DNA of 50,455 nucleotides from NCBI GenBank assembly GCA_004376375.1, contig SOJX01000002.1, forward strand, positions 1 to 50,455, read 5' to 3'. The position numbers and the translations under genes are program-made. This stretch comes from Planctomycetota bacterium (GTDB lineage Bacteria; Planctomycetota; E44-bin39). The stretch's first letter is position 1. Each line of letters begins with the position of its first letter. This document shows, one piece after another, positions 7,005 to 13,892 of the stretch. The notes under the pieces were generated by a model. It was given only the letters and a program-made list of their open reading frames with translations. It was not told where the DNA came from and did not search any database.

Positions 7005-7748
7005 TCAGGCCAGGAAGGGCAATCCAGCCGCCCGGCATGCGCCGCGGCGGTATCCTCGTGGAAACAGTTTCCCGAATTCTTCAAGGCTCACATTGTTCGT
7101 TTTGCAGGTTTCATAGATCGTGGGAATGGTTCGGGTTGTGACGTAGAAGTCGCGCAGGAAGCGGATGACTATCCAGTGTCTTTCTGTGAGTCCTTCCGGA
7201 AGGTTCCAGTCCCGGGTCACGTAGTGTGCGAACCGCTCGCTCCAGCCGGCGAAATCTTCGAGAAAGCCAAGCATTGTTACCTTGTATTCCTCTTCTACTT
7301 TACGTTTCTCTTCCGCCTTGCGTTCCTCTTCTGCCTTAAGTTCTTTTTCTGCTTTTCGTTCCTCTTCCGCCTTACGTTCAGCTTCGACGGGCACGATGTT
7401 CTCGTATGTGATCCACATGTTGGTCGCGGCCATAAATGCGAAACTGATTCCGGCGATCTTGCATGCGCCGCGAAAATAGCCTGTCGGGAAAAGCGCCATG
7501 AGCCTGTTGAGCCGCAGCTTGTTTTCCGCACAGGCGTGAACCACGAGCGGTACGGTTTCTTCGTCGAGGAATTTTGCCCTCAGGTAGCGGATGAACTTCC
7601 AGTGCTCCTCGGTAAGGCCGTCGTAAATGCCGAGCTTCCTGGCTATACCTTCCGCGAAGTCCTCGTCCCATTGATCCGGCGAATCCAGAAAACCGAATTT
7701 ATCCAACCTGTATTCTTTGCCTTTGATTCTTATTGAGTTCTTTTCCAT
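7005..7748 (-). CDS. Double DsrC-domain protein with charged helical linker
   Basis: A 247-residue protein made of two DsrC/TusE domains. Domain 1 (about 5-108) has the family features GFLDSPDQWDEDFAE, EEHWKFIRYLR, ALFPTGYFRGACKIAG. Domain 2 (about 157-247) has GFLEDFAGWSERFAHY, ERHWIVIRFLRDFY, KLFPRGYRRGACRAAGLP. They are joined by residues 119-157, almost entirely Glu, Lys, Arg and Ala in RKAEEE-like repeats, which should form a long helix or coiled coil. Each domain has the Cys equal to DsrC CysB (C96, C238) but both lack the penultimate CysA; domain 2 simply ends GLPFLA. Each also has a Cys 23 residues earlier (C73, C215). The gene is last in the dsr operon, 56 bases after dsrK. An action on sulfur or disulfide carriers is inferred; the architecture is new to me. 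Confidence 0.85.
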   Translation of the reverse strand: MEKNSIRIKGKEYRLDKFGFLDSPDQWDEDFAEGIARKLGIYDGLTEEHWKFIRYLRAKFLDEETVPLVVHACAENKLRLNRLMALFPTGYFRGACKIAGISFAFMAATNMWITYENIVPVEAERKAEEERKAEKELKAEEERKAEEKRKVEEEYKVTMLGFLEDFAGWSERFAHYVTRDWNLPEGLTERHWIVIRFLRDFYVTTRTIPTIYETCKTNNVSLEEFGKLFPRGYRRGACRAAGLPFLA

Positions 7749-7804
7749 GCGTATCTACTTGTGCTTTCCAGCGATCAACGAAAAAAAATGCGTCAGTGTG
7801 GCGC

Positions 7805-9142
7805 TTAGTCGTAGCTCTGTCGCACGGCGGCCTTTCCTTCGATCAGAATGGCGCGGGAAAGCATGTCGTGAACGCCTCCAACCGCAATGTCTTCCTTGTA
7901 GTATTCCATAAGCTGGCCAAGCTGGCGCTTGCAGTTGGAGCAGGCTGCCGCCACGTATTTGGCGCCCGTCGCGCGGATCTGGTCCATTTTTTTCTTGCCG
8001 GAGATCTTCATCCTGAACTCGTGGATATCATCCATTGCCGACAGCCCGCCGCCGCCGCCGCAGCACCAGTTCTCGGTGCCGTGGGGCTGCATCTCCCTGA
8101 AATCCTGGCATGATGCTTTCAGGATAATCCGGGGTTCATCAATGATGTTACATGAACGCGAGAAATTGCAGGGGTCGTGGTAGGTCACCGGCAGCGGGTT
8201 CTTGCTCTTGTCGAACTCGAGCTTGCCGGCCTTGATTTGTTCGGCGGTGAACTCCATGCAGTTCATTATTTTGAACGGCAATTCGCCCCACCATTTTCCG
8301 GGTTCCATCATCATCTTTATTATCCGGTATGCGTGGCCGCACTCACCCGCGAAGTAATACTTGACTTTAAGCCGCTTGGCCTCCTCGATATAAGGTTTGT
8401 TGTCGGCCTTCATCTCTTCATCGCTGCCGGTGAAAAGGCCGTAGTTGGCACCGTCGAAAAAGTGGGAGCTCATGGTCCACTTGTCCTGCATGCCCAGGAC
8501 GTAAAATACCTTGGCGATGCCGGTGGTGGCCTCCGGGTTGACCAGGATGTCCCCCGCCGCCGGGACGTAGAAATAATCCGCACCGACGACGTCAACGGGA
8601 ATCTTGATATCAATGCCGTGCTCGTCTTTCATCTCTTCTTCGAGAAAATTGATGGCCGCCTTGAAGGCCTTGGGAGAGGCCCCATCGGTGTTGCCCATCT
8701 CAAGCGAGGTATTAATCACCTTCTTCAAACGTTCCGGTGTGAGTCCGTTTGCCTCCAGTATGGCGCGACCCTTGCGGGTGAGGACCGAATTGTCGATCCC
8801 GAAAGGGCAATAAGTAGCGCATCGGCGACAGGCGGTGCAGGAGTAAAAATGCTCGACCCATTCCTCTATCTCGCCTTCCCTGTAGTCGCGGGCGCCCACC
8901 AGGCCGCCGAGGAGCTTGCCGGTGGTGGTGTTATATTTCTTGTAAATGGCGCGGAGCAGGTCCGATCTTATGGCGGGATTGTACTTTTTCTCGTCGCTGC
9001 CATAGTAGATCGGACACACGCTCGCGCAGGTGCCGCACTTTACGCACGTAACCATATACATCCTGAGGGGCAAGGGGCCGTTTTTCATTGCGCTTATGGA
9101 TTTGATTACCGCTTCTTTGGTGCTTTTCGATTCGTCAGTCAT
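7805..9142 (-). CDS. dsrK: DsrK, Fe-S subunit of the DsrMKJOP complex
   Basis: A 445-residue HdrD-family protein with two [4Fe-4S] motifs, CVKCGTCASVCP (near residue 33) and CTACRRCATYCP (near 102), and the CCG regions DPCNFSRSC, WCCGGGGG and ACSNCKR, which bind the catalytic cluster in HdrD/DsrK. It is the cytoplasmic subunit thought to exchange electrons with DsrC. Its start has GGAGA eight bases upstream. In the usual operon K follows M; here it follows P and is directly upstream of the double-DsrC gene. Its base composition is visibly GC-richer than the M, J, O and P genes before it. It is clearly homologous to, but diverged from, the DsrK-like protein at 5650. Confidence 0.88.
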   Translation of the reverse strand: MTDESKSTKEAVIKSISAMKNGPLPLRMYMVTCVKCGTCASVCPIYYGSDEKKYNPAIRSDLLRAIYKKYNTTTGKLLGGLVGARDYREGEIEEWVEHFYSCTACRRCATYCPFGIDNSVLTRKGRAILEANGLTPERLKKVINTSLEMGNTDGASPKAFKAAINFLEEEMKDEHGIDIKIPVDVVGADYFYVPAAGDILVNPEATTGIAKVFYVLGMQDKWTMSSHFFDGANYGLFTGSDEEMKADNKPYIEEAKRLKVKYYFAGECGHAYRIIKMMMEPGKWWGELPFKIMNCMEFTAEQIKAGKLEFDKSKNPLPVTYHDPCNFSRSCNIIDEPRIILKASCQDFREMQPHGTENWCCGGGGGLSAMDDIHEFRMKISGKKKMDQIRATGAKYVAAACSNCKRQLGQLMEYYKEDIAVGGVHDMLSRAILIEGKAAVRQSYD

Positions 9143-9186
9143 GATTTCTCCGAATTAAATCTCGTTTTTCCCAGAAAAGACTGGGA

Positions 9187-10425
9187 TCAGCTCGCCACCG
9201 TTTGCTTCTCGAGCTCTTTTTCCTCAGAAGGTGATTTGACTGAATCTGATTCCTTGAGAACCTTTGCCTCCGTCGGCATCATTTTGAACAGTTTCAATCC
9301 CAGAACGAACGCGAATCCGATGATTCCCACCACACCAAGGGCCTGGAGCACTTCATAAAAGCTTATCGAATAGCTTACATATCCTTCCGCGAGGGCGGAA
9401 CTGACCACCACCATATTCGGGAAAAGGTCCGGCGCGTGGGTCTGCCCCGGAATCACAATGATATATCTCTCACAGAGGACGCCGAATACCACAAGAACGC
9501 ACGAAACAACGATCCAGGGGATTCTCTTCACCGTTGCCGGATTGAAAAGTATCACAGCGGGAACGATAGACCCCAGTATGATCAAACCGCCCCAGAAAAC
9601 CCAGCTGTGAAAACCACCGAAAAGGAAATACATGCCTGCCTCATGGGACACGGGCATATAAAGGCGATATGCATTCTCAACAAATACGAAATACATAACG
9701 ATAACAATGAAAATAGCCAGAAGCTTGCCAAGCCTTACAACCAGATTTTCGTCCAGAGGCCGTCTGGTGACCTTGAATAACAGGAGTAAGACAAGAATCA
9801 TGAGCGCGGTTCCGGACGAGAGCGCCGCTGCAATAAAGCTTGGAGGGAGCAAAGCCGACTGGTACAGCTCTCTGGGGACAAAACCGAATATCGCGCCAGT
9901 ACCGCTGTGAACTCCGATTGCCCAGATAACGGCGATTGGAGCTATTATCTTTACCAGTTTTTCCTTTTCCTTGAACATCGCCCAGAGATACACGAGGCAG
10001 ATAAGCATATATACGTTATAGAGAAAAGGATTGATTGAAAGCATGGATAGAGGATTGAGATGATAGAAAGGCTCAAAAATTCTGTCCGGTCTTCCCCAGT
10101 CCGAAATGATCGACAAAAGAGCAGCCACCAGGAAGAGGAAGGCAAGAAAGACGGATATCCTCGCAAAGGGCTTGTACTCTTTCTTGCCGAAAATGGCATA
10201 GAGGGATGAAATTACCAGAGAACCGGCCGACAGCCCGATGTAGAACACAGCCAGTATGACCTGAAGCCCCCACGGAATACGGTTCGTCATTCCTGAGAGA
10301 TAGATTCCCTCGACATACATACGATATGTCGCGTAAAGCCCTGCCAGGGCCAGCACAGCGAGGATGGCCAATAACACAGAAAACTGTGTTGACTTACCCT
10401 CTATGGTTTCGAAATCTGTTTCCAT
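9187..10425 (-). CDS. dsrP: DsrP, NrfD-type membrane subunit
   Basis: A 412-residue polytopic protein with about ten hydrophobic helices and no cofactor motif, of the NrfD/PsrC/HybB family, which binds menaquinol and couples it to a periplasmic Fe-S partner. Typical stretches are RIPWGLQVILAVFYIGLSAG near residue 44 and GGFHSWVFWGGLIILGSIVP in the second half. The start at 10425 has GAGGAAAAGGG upstream. It follows dsrO after 23 bases, as is normal, and precedes dsrK by 44. The sequence is noticeably AT-rich compared with the flanking genes. Confidence 0.88.
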   Translation of the reverse strand: METDFETIEGKSTQFSVLLAILAVLALAGLYATYRMYVEGIYLSGMTNRIPWGLQVILAVFYIGLSAGSLVISSLYAIFGKKEYKPFARISVFLAFLFLVAALLSIISDWGRPDRIFEPFYHLNPLSMLSINPFLYNVYMLICLVYLWAMFKEKEKLVKIIAPIAVIWAIGVHSGTGAIFGFVPRELYQSALLPPSFIAAALSSGTALMILVLLLLFKVTRRPLDENLVVRLGKLLAIFIVIVMYFVFVENAYRLYMPVSHEAGMYFLFGGFHSWVFWGGLIILGSIVPAVILFNPATVKRIPWIVVSCVLVVFGVLCERYIIVIPGQTHAPDLFPNMVVVSSALAEGYVSYSISFYEVLQALGVVGIIGFAFVLGLKLFKMMPTEAKVLKESDSVKSPSEEKELEKQTVAS

Positions 10426-10448
10426 CCCTTTTCCTCACAGTTGCATGC

Positions 10449-11186
10449 CTATAGACCTATGTAGAGAACTTTCGGTTTTGTGCCGAAATCCTCCCGGATA
10501 CCTCTTACATGATTACCGGCAATCACCTTCGAGACATCGCTGCCCGGATCGTTGAGGTCTCCGAAAATAAGGGCTTTTGCATTGATCTCTTCGCACGCCT
10601 CGACACACGCAGGTTTTTTACCTTTGTCCAGGCGATGCGCACAGAAGTTGCAGGATTCAGGAACCCCGTGCGAGCTCCTGGTGTTATCTTTGTTGGGCCA
10701 TTCATGGTTTTCCCTGTAATTGAAAAAGCGGGCATTATATGGACATGAGATCATGCAGTACCGGCACCCTATACACCTGTGGTGGTCAACGATGACTATA
10801 CCGTCCTCACGCTTGTACGTGGCTTTCACGGGGCAGGCCTGGGCGCAGGGAGGGCGCTCGCAGTGGTTACACAGCAGAGGTACGGAAATCTCGGGCGATT
10901 CAGCAGGATGTTTCCTTTTCAAGGTAACCTTCCTGATCAGGTGGATGTCCCACCTCTTGTCCCCGTGCATGGCGACGTTGTTTTCTTTCCGGCAGGCATC
11001 AAGACATGCGTTGCAGTCTTTGGCGCACTTGTTCAGGTCGATTACCATTCCCCATTTTTTGCCTGCCGTATTCTCGCTGTCGACATTAATTGATTTAGCA
11101 GCCGCAGGCAGTAATGGCAACGCACACGCGCACGCCGTTCCTGCAAGTAACACGCCGCTCTTTTTCAGGAACTCCCTTCTTTCCAT
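10449..11186 (-). CDS. dsrO: DsrO, periplasmic ferredoxin-like subunit with Tat signal
   Basis: A 245-residue Fe-S protein. The N-terminus MERREFLKKSG followed by a hydrophobic stretch ending LPAAAKS is a twin-arginine signal, so it acts outside the membrane. At least four cluster sites of the PhsB/NrfC type follow: CAKDCNACLDAC, CNHCERPPCAQACP, CIGCRYCMISCP, and CNFCAHRLDKGKKPACVEAC. In DsrMKJOP it links DsrJ and DsrP. I chose the ATG at 11186, with GAGGG upstream and the Tat motif at once after it, over the longer frame from 11267 that would overlap dsrJ. Neighbours are dsrJ (37 bases upstream) and dsrP (23 bases downstream). Confidence 0.9.
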   Translation of the reverse strand: MERREFLKKSGVLLAGTACACALPLLPAAAKSINVDSENTAGKKWGMVIDLNKCAKDCNACLDACRKENNVAMHGDKRWDIHLIRKVTLKRKHPAESPEISVPLLCNHCERPPCAQACPVKATYKREDGIVIVDHHRCIGCRYCMISCPYNARFFNYRENHEWPNKDNTRSSHGVPESCNFCAHRLDKGKKPACVEACEEINAKALIFGDLNDPGSDVSKVIAGNHVRGIREDFGTKPKVLYIGL

Positions 11187-11223
11187 CTTTTCCCTCGCCT
11201 TCTTGGTGGCTGACTTTTCGAAC

Positions 11224-11583
11224 TTATTTCGGAAAGTAATGGCAGCCGTAGCAATCAAGCTGTGCATTCACGACGTTATGGCACTTATCACAGAACCGCT
11301 CTCTGCTTGTATGGCATTTCCTGCAATCATTTAGCGTGATTTCCCCTCTTTTTCCTCTTCGCATAGCGTCATCTCTGATCTCTTTAAGAAGGTCCATATG
11401 ATTCAAGCGCATATATTCGGTGTCTCTAACGCATTTGTCATATTTTTCATCGGGTTTTTCTATAAAGGGCTGAGTGTCGTTTGAAGACGCTAAACTAACG
11501 ACGCCATATCCGAGTGGAATCAGTAGAATCACCGCTGTAATTATCATGATGATGAATTCCATGTTGTTATTCTGCGCAGCCAT
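11224..11583 (-). CDS. dsrJ: DsrJ, membrane-anchored triheme cytochrome c
   Basis: A 119-residue protein with one N-terminal membrane helix (residues about 8-32) that serves as uncleaved signal anchor. Three CxxCH heme sites lie at the C-terminus: CRKCH, CDKCH and CYGCH. The stretch CVRDTEYMRLNHMDLLKEIR just after the anchor is typical of DsrJ, and its Cys is the kind of residue proposed as an unusual heme ligand in this family. It probably handles an as yet unknown periplasmic sulfur substrate or electron carrier. It is separated from dsrM by 18 bases. The triheme count and order match canonical DsrJ. Confidence 0.92.
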   Translation of the reverse strand: MAAQNNNMEFIIMIITAVILLIPLGYGVVSLASSNDTQPFIEKPDEKYDKCVRDTEYMRLNHMDLLKEIRDDAMRRGKRGEITLNDCRKCHTSRERFCDKCHNVVNAQLDCYGCHYFPK

Positions 11584-11601
11584 TGTGTTTTCTCCCCATC
11601 C

Positions 11602-12285
11602 CTATGAGCGCTTATGGATTGATGACTGAGTGAAGAATATGCCGCCAAAATGGAGGATCTTGCTAAATGGAATACAAATAATAAGAACTTGAGCCAGAAG
11701 GTAGTGGATAATAAACCAGTTGTTATCAGGCATCCCTTTGTATGAGAACCTGAGGATACCGGAGAAGTATTCCCGCGTCTGGACTACATCGTAACTGGAC
11801 ATGAAGCGCAGACCGTCACCTGTAAGAATAATCGCAAGAATAAGGATCAGCGCGAGGTAATCGGCCGGGGAAGATATTTGTGCGGCCCGCTTCACAATAA
11901 TTCGCCTGAATATAAGGAGGACTACGCAAATTAATAGGACTATTCCCGTGGGGCCTCCCGATATAAGCGGTATCTTAAAAACAGATCCACTTGTCATTCC
12001 CATGAAAGCAAGTATTCTGTCGTAATGATCAATTATGGTGATCAGCAGTACAACGTGAAACAACCCTCCGAGTACCCACAGGCTCAGATCACCGTAAAAG
12101 AGCCTCTTGAAAAGGAACGTTTCCTTCAAAACTTCAACGACCCTTTCCCCGTTTGATTCCGGAGCCGGAAACAGTGTTAGCGTGGGGCTTGGTCGCTTTT
12201 TCCATGAATATATCTGATAAATCAGACCAACGAAAAAAATGATAACGGTGAGAAACGGTAATATGAACCCGATAATGAAACCCAT
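11602..12285 (-). CDS. dsrM: DsrM, membrane cytochrome b subunit
   Basis: A 227-residue NarI-like protein with about five to six hydrophobic helices (IIGFILPFLTVIIFFVGLIY at the start, WFIIHYLLAQVLIICIPFSK near the end). It carries hemes b and exchanges electrons with menaquinone and DsrK. The C-terminal PFSKILHFGGIFF pattern is shared with the DsrM-like protein at 4913. The ATG at 12285 has AGGAG nine bases upstream. A small hairpin, GACGG-TAT-CCGTC, lies between it and the dsrC-like gene upstream (near 12311-12323). It is AT-rich, like J, O and P. Confidence 0.88.
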   Translation of the reverse strand: MGFIIGFILPFLTVIIFFVGLIYQIYSWKKRPSPTLTLFPAPESNGERVVEVLKETFLFKRLFYGDLSLWVLGGLFHVVLLITIIDHYDRILAFMGMTSGSVFKIPLISGGPTGIVLLICVVLLIFRRIIVKRAAQISSPADYLALILILAIILTGDGLRFMSSYDVVQTREYFSGILRFSYKGMPDNNWFIIHYLLAQVLIICIPFSKILHFGGIFFTQSSIHKRS

Positions 12286-12361
12286 TGTGATTATTCTCCT
12301 CGTTCAGACTGTTGACGGATACCGTCCAGCCTTAATCAAATTCAACAGTGATTCGCCGGTC

Positions 12362-12673
12362 TTATAAGCATCCGGGCGGCCTGGGCAGTCCTGCGAGACG
12401 ATAAGCGCCCCGGGCGACGCCGCAGGGGAAAAGCTCGCAGATTTCGCTGGGCTTCATGTCCAACTCTCTGCCGATTTTAACCACCGGCGGCGCCTGGCCG
12501 TTTTTTACGTAGTACTCGCGAACGAACTCGATGATTTTCCAGTGTTCTTCGTTCAGGGGAGCCAGGTCATTGCGCTCCGCCAGCTCGTGGGCCATTTCCC
12601 GGCTCCAGGTAGATATTTCTTTCAGGAACCCGTCGCTGTCCAGTTGTCTCGCATTCGATTCTTCGTTACCCAT
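12362..12673 (-). CDS. Single-domain DsrC/TusE-like protein lacking CysB
   Basis: A 103-residue protein of normal DsrC length, first gene of the dsr operon, with SD GGAGG before the ATG. Family features: DGFLKEISTWSREMAHELAE, EEHWKIIEFVREYYVKNGQAPP, ELFPCGVARGAYRLAGLP, and the C-terminal arm ending PGCL. The penultimate Cys (C102, CysA) is present. The position of CysB, 11 residues earlier, is Tyr (Y91), so by the usual criterion this is a TusE/RspA-like form that cannot make the intramolecular DsrC disulfide or trisulfide. Two other cysteines (C79, C84) lie nearby; C84 replaces the Ser usual in LFPSG. It may pass sulfur singly or pair with the CysB-only double-DsrC protein at the other end of the operon. 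Confidence 0.88.
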   Translation of the reverse strand: MGNEESNARQLDSDGFLKEISTWSREMAHELAERNDLAPLNEEHWKIIEFVREYYVKNGQAPPVVKIGRELDMKPSEICELFPCGVARGAYRLAGLPRPPGCL

Positions 12674-12763
12674 CTGTCGCCTCCATGGAATAATAGTAAA
12701 AGCGGGCTATTCCTAAATGGGTATCCGGAAAGTCCAAAGGATCTATCTGGGTTCCTGGGTGTA

Positions 12764-12792
12764 TTGACAAATAATCCTGCAGGCTTTATAAT
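12764..12792 (+). promoter_or_regulatory. Perfect consensus sigma70 promoter with no gene behind it
   Basis: TTGACA at 12764-12769, exactly 17 bases, TATAAT at 12787-12792: all 12 consensus positions match. It points rightward, away from the dsr operon, but the next 5 kb on this strand contain no plausible protein gene. It is followed directly by a stretch able to fold into strong hairpins, so it most likely drives a small RNA. Confidence 0.7.
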
Positions 12793-12796
12793 GGCG

Positions 12797-12967
12797 GGAA
12801 CGGTAGATGCGGCTTCGGCCGTGTCACCGATCCAGGCTCGACGGGTTGGTTTTGATGGGCCACCCGTCGGGCCGCCTTTATTTCCCGAACAACCTTACCA
12901 GGTAATTACCGCTTCACCTCCGGTATGTTATGCCGGGGTTATTGCCCCCCCGGCTGGTTTTGATTTC
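12797..12967 (+). ncRNA. Candidate structured small RNA
   Basis: The segment just after the consensus promoter folds well by hand. Hairpin 1 (12801-12829) has a stem of about 12 pairs with one bulged A and a C(UUCG)G loop. Hairpin 2 (12835-12873) has about 14 pairs, including CGACGGGT with ACCCGTCG. An outer helix pairs CGGGAA (12795-12800) with TTCCCG (12882-12887) and would close both hairpins. Then come a palindrome GGTAATTACC (12901-12910), a weak hairpin (12920-12936), and a terminator-like hairpin GCCGGGG/CCCCGGC (12932-12954) followed by a T-rich stretch. The last two hairpins overlap and are mutually exclusive. No coding frame fits. I do not recognise an RNA family. Together with its promoter it fills the 304-base gap between genes. 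Confidence 0.5.
12932..12967 (+). terminator. Possible intrinsic terminator of the small RNA
   Basis: A perfect 7-bp GC stem, GCCGGGG (12932-12938) and CCCCGGC (12948-12954), with a 9-base loop, followed by TGGTTTTGATTT. The T-tract is interrupted, so termination may be partial. On the other strand it also lies just past the stop of the regulator at 12978. Confidence 0.4.
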
Positions 12968-12977
12968 AACGCCTTCC

Positions 12978-13748
12978 TCATTTTGAGTTTGGGCGTTCCA
13001 GCATCATATCGTCGATGCACTCATTTATATCAACGATGCCGAACGGCCGCTCGAGTCGCGCAAACACTATCTTCTCGCATTCGTTGGGGAACTCTCCTTC
13101 GTTGGCCGCGAGCACCACGCGGACAAAGGGAACCCGGGGATCTTCAACCAGGTGGTTGGTGATGTCCCGGCTCGCCTCTATGCCAAGTGAACAGTCTACG
13201 ATTGCGAAGTCAGGTTTGAAGTGATTCACGACTGTTGAACAGGTATACTCACAGTCCGCGATCTCCAGGTTGAACCTGCCGGAAATGACGGCTTTTTTGA
13301 GTTCGTCGGTCAATTCGGGATCGTCCGTTACTACGAGGACGTTGATGGTCTGCCCGTGGACTTCCATGAAGTAGTCGCACTCATCGCAGGTCTTTTTGCA
13401 GAAGGTCTTCGGATGAATTGTCTCGGGAGCAAACTTGGCCACCTCGTAACACCGCTGGGCGCGCATGAGGTAGACCGCGCATTCTTTGCAACTGTCAAGT
13501 AGTTGCCCGCTGCCATTATACTCCCAGCAGTATCGAAAATGACGATCGGGGCTTTGGCGGGAAGAAACATCTTTCCCTGCTTCCGGTTGGATAAGGATGC
13601 GTTCCAGGTCCCGCTCGTCAATGCGGTGGTGCCCACCGGCGGTTCGACGTGCAGGCAGCAGACCCGACCGAATCCACTTCAACACTGTGTCAGGACTCAC
13701 TGAGCATCGAATAGCAGCCTGACCGGTTGTAAGGTATTTTTGGCTCAT
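12978..13748 (-). CDS. MerR-like helix-turn-helix regulator with Cys-rich segment and receiver-like domain
   Basis: About 256 residues. The N-terminus YLTTGQAAIRCSVSPDTVLK plus WIRSGLLPARRTAGGHHRI is a MerR/excisionase-type helix-turn-helix. The middle is Cys-rich: YCWEYNGSG, SCKECAVYLMRAQRCYE, TFCKKTCDECDYF. The C-terminus (INVLVVTDDPELTDELKKA, then DFAIVDCSLG and RVVLAANEGE) resembles a response-regulator receiver domain, with Asp in DCSLG near the phosphorylation position, although it lacks a clear cognate kinase nearby. Two starts are possible, 13748 and 13760; a hairpin directly precedes the latter. It probably controls redox or sulfur genes, perhaps the adjacent dsr operon (inference). 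Confidence 0.7.
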   Translation of the reverse strand: MSQKYLTTGQAAIRCSVSPDTVLKWIRSGLLPARRTAGGHHRIDERDLERILIQPEAGKDVSSRQSPDRHFRYCWEYNGSGQLLDSCKECAVYLMRAQRCYEVAKFAPETIHPKTFCKKTCDECDYFMEVHGQTINVLVVTDDPELTDELKKAVISGRFNLEIADCEYTCSTVVNHFKPDFAIVDCSLGIEASRDITNHLVEDPRVPFVRVVLAANEGEFPNECEKIVFARLERPFGIVDINECIDDMMLERPNSK

Positions 13749-13760
13749 ATCTGGGCTCAT

Positions 13761-13774
13761 CGCCGAAAACGGCG
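13761..13774 (-). promoter_or_regulatory. Hairpin abutting the regulator start codon
   Basis: CGCCG-AAAA-CGGCG, a perfect 5-bp stem with a 4-base loop, ends exactly at the upstream candidate ATG (13758-13760) of the regulator and takes the place where its Shine-Dalgarno sequence should be. It could block translation from that ATG, or be an operator. The ATG 12 bases further in remains free. Confidence 0.35.
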
Positions 13775-13892
13775 AATTATGTATTTTCTGGATTCTATTG
13801 TGCCAGCATAAGCAAGGATTGTCAATAGAAAAATCGAGGTTTTTTTCACAGCGGTTAAGCCCTGCCGGGTTATATGACACTGATTAAACACG

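Noticed and set aside
8177..9358. Long plus-strand frame (393 codons) opposite dsrK
   Set aside because: It is the mirror of dsrK, whose motifs are clear; the frame is open because of codon bias in the real gene.
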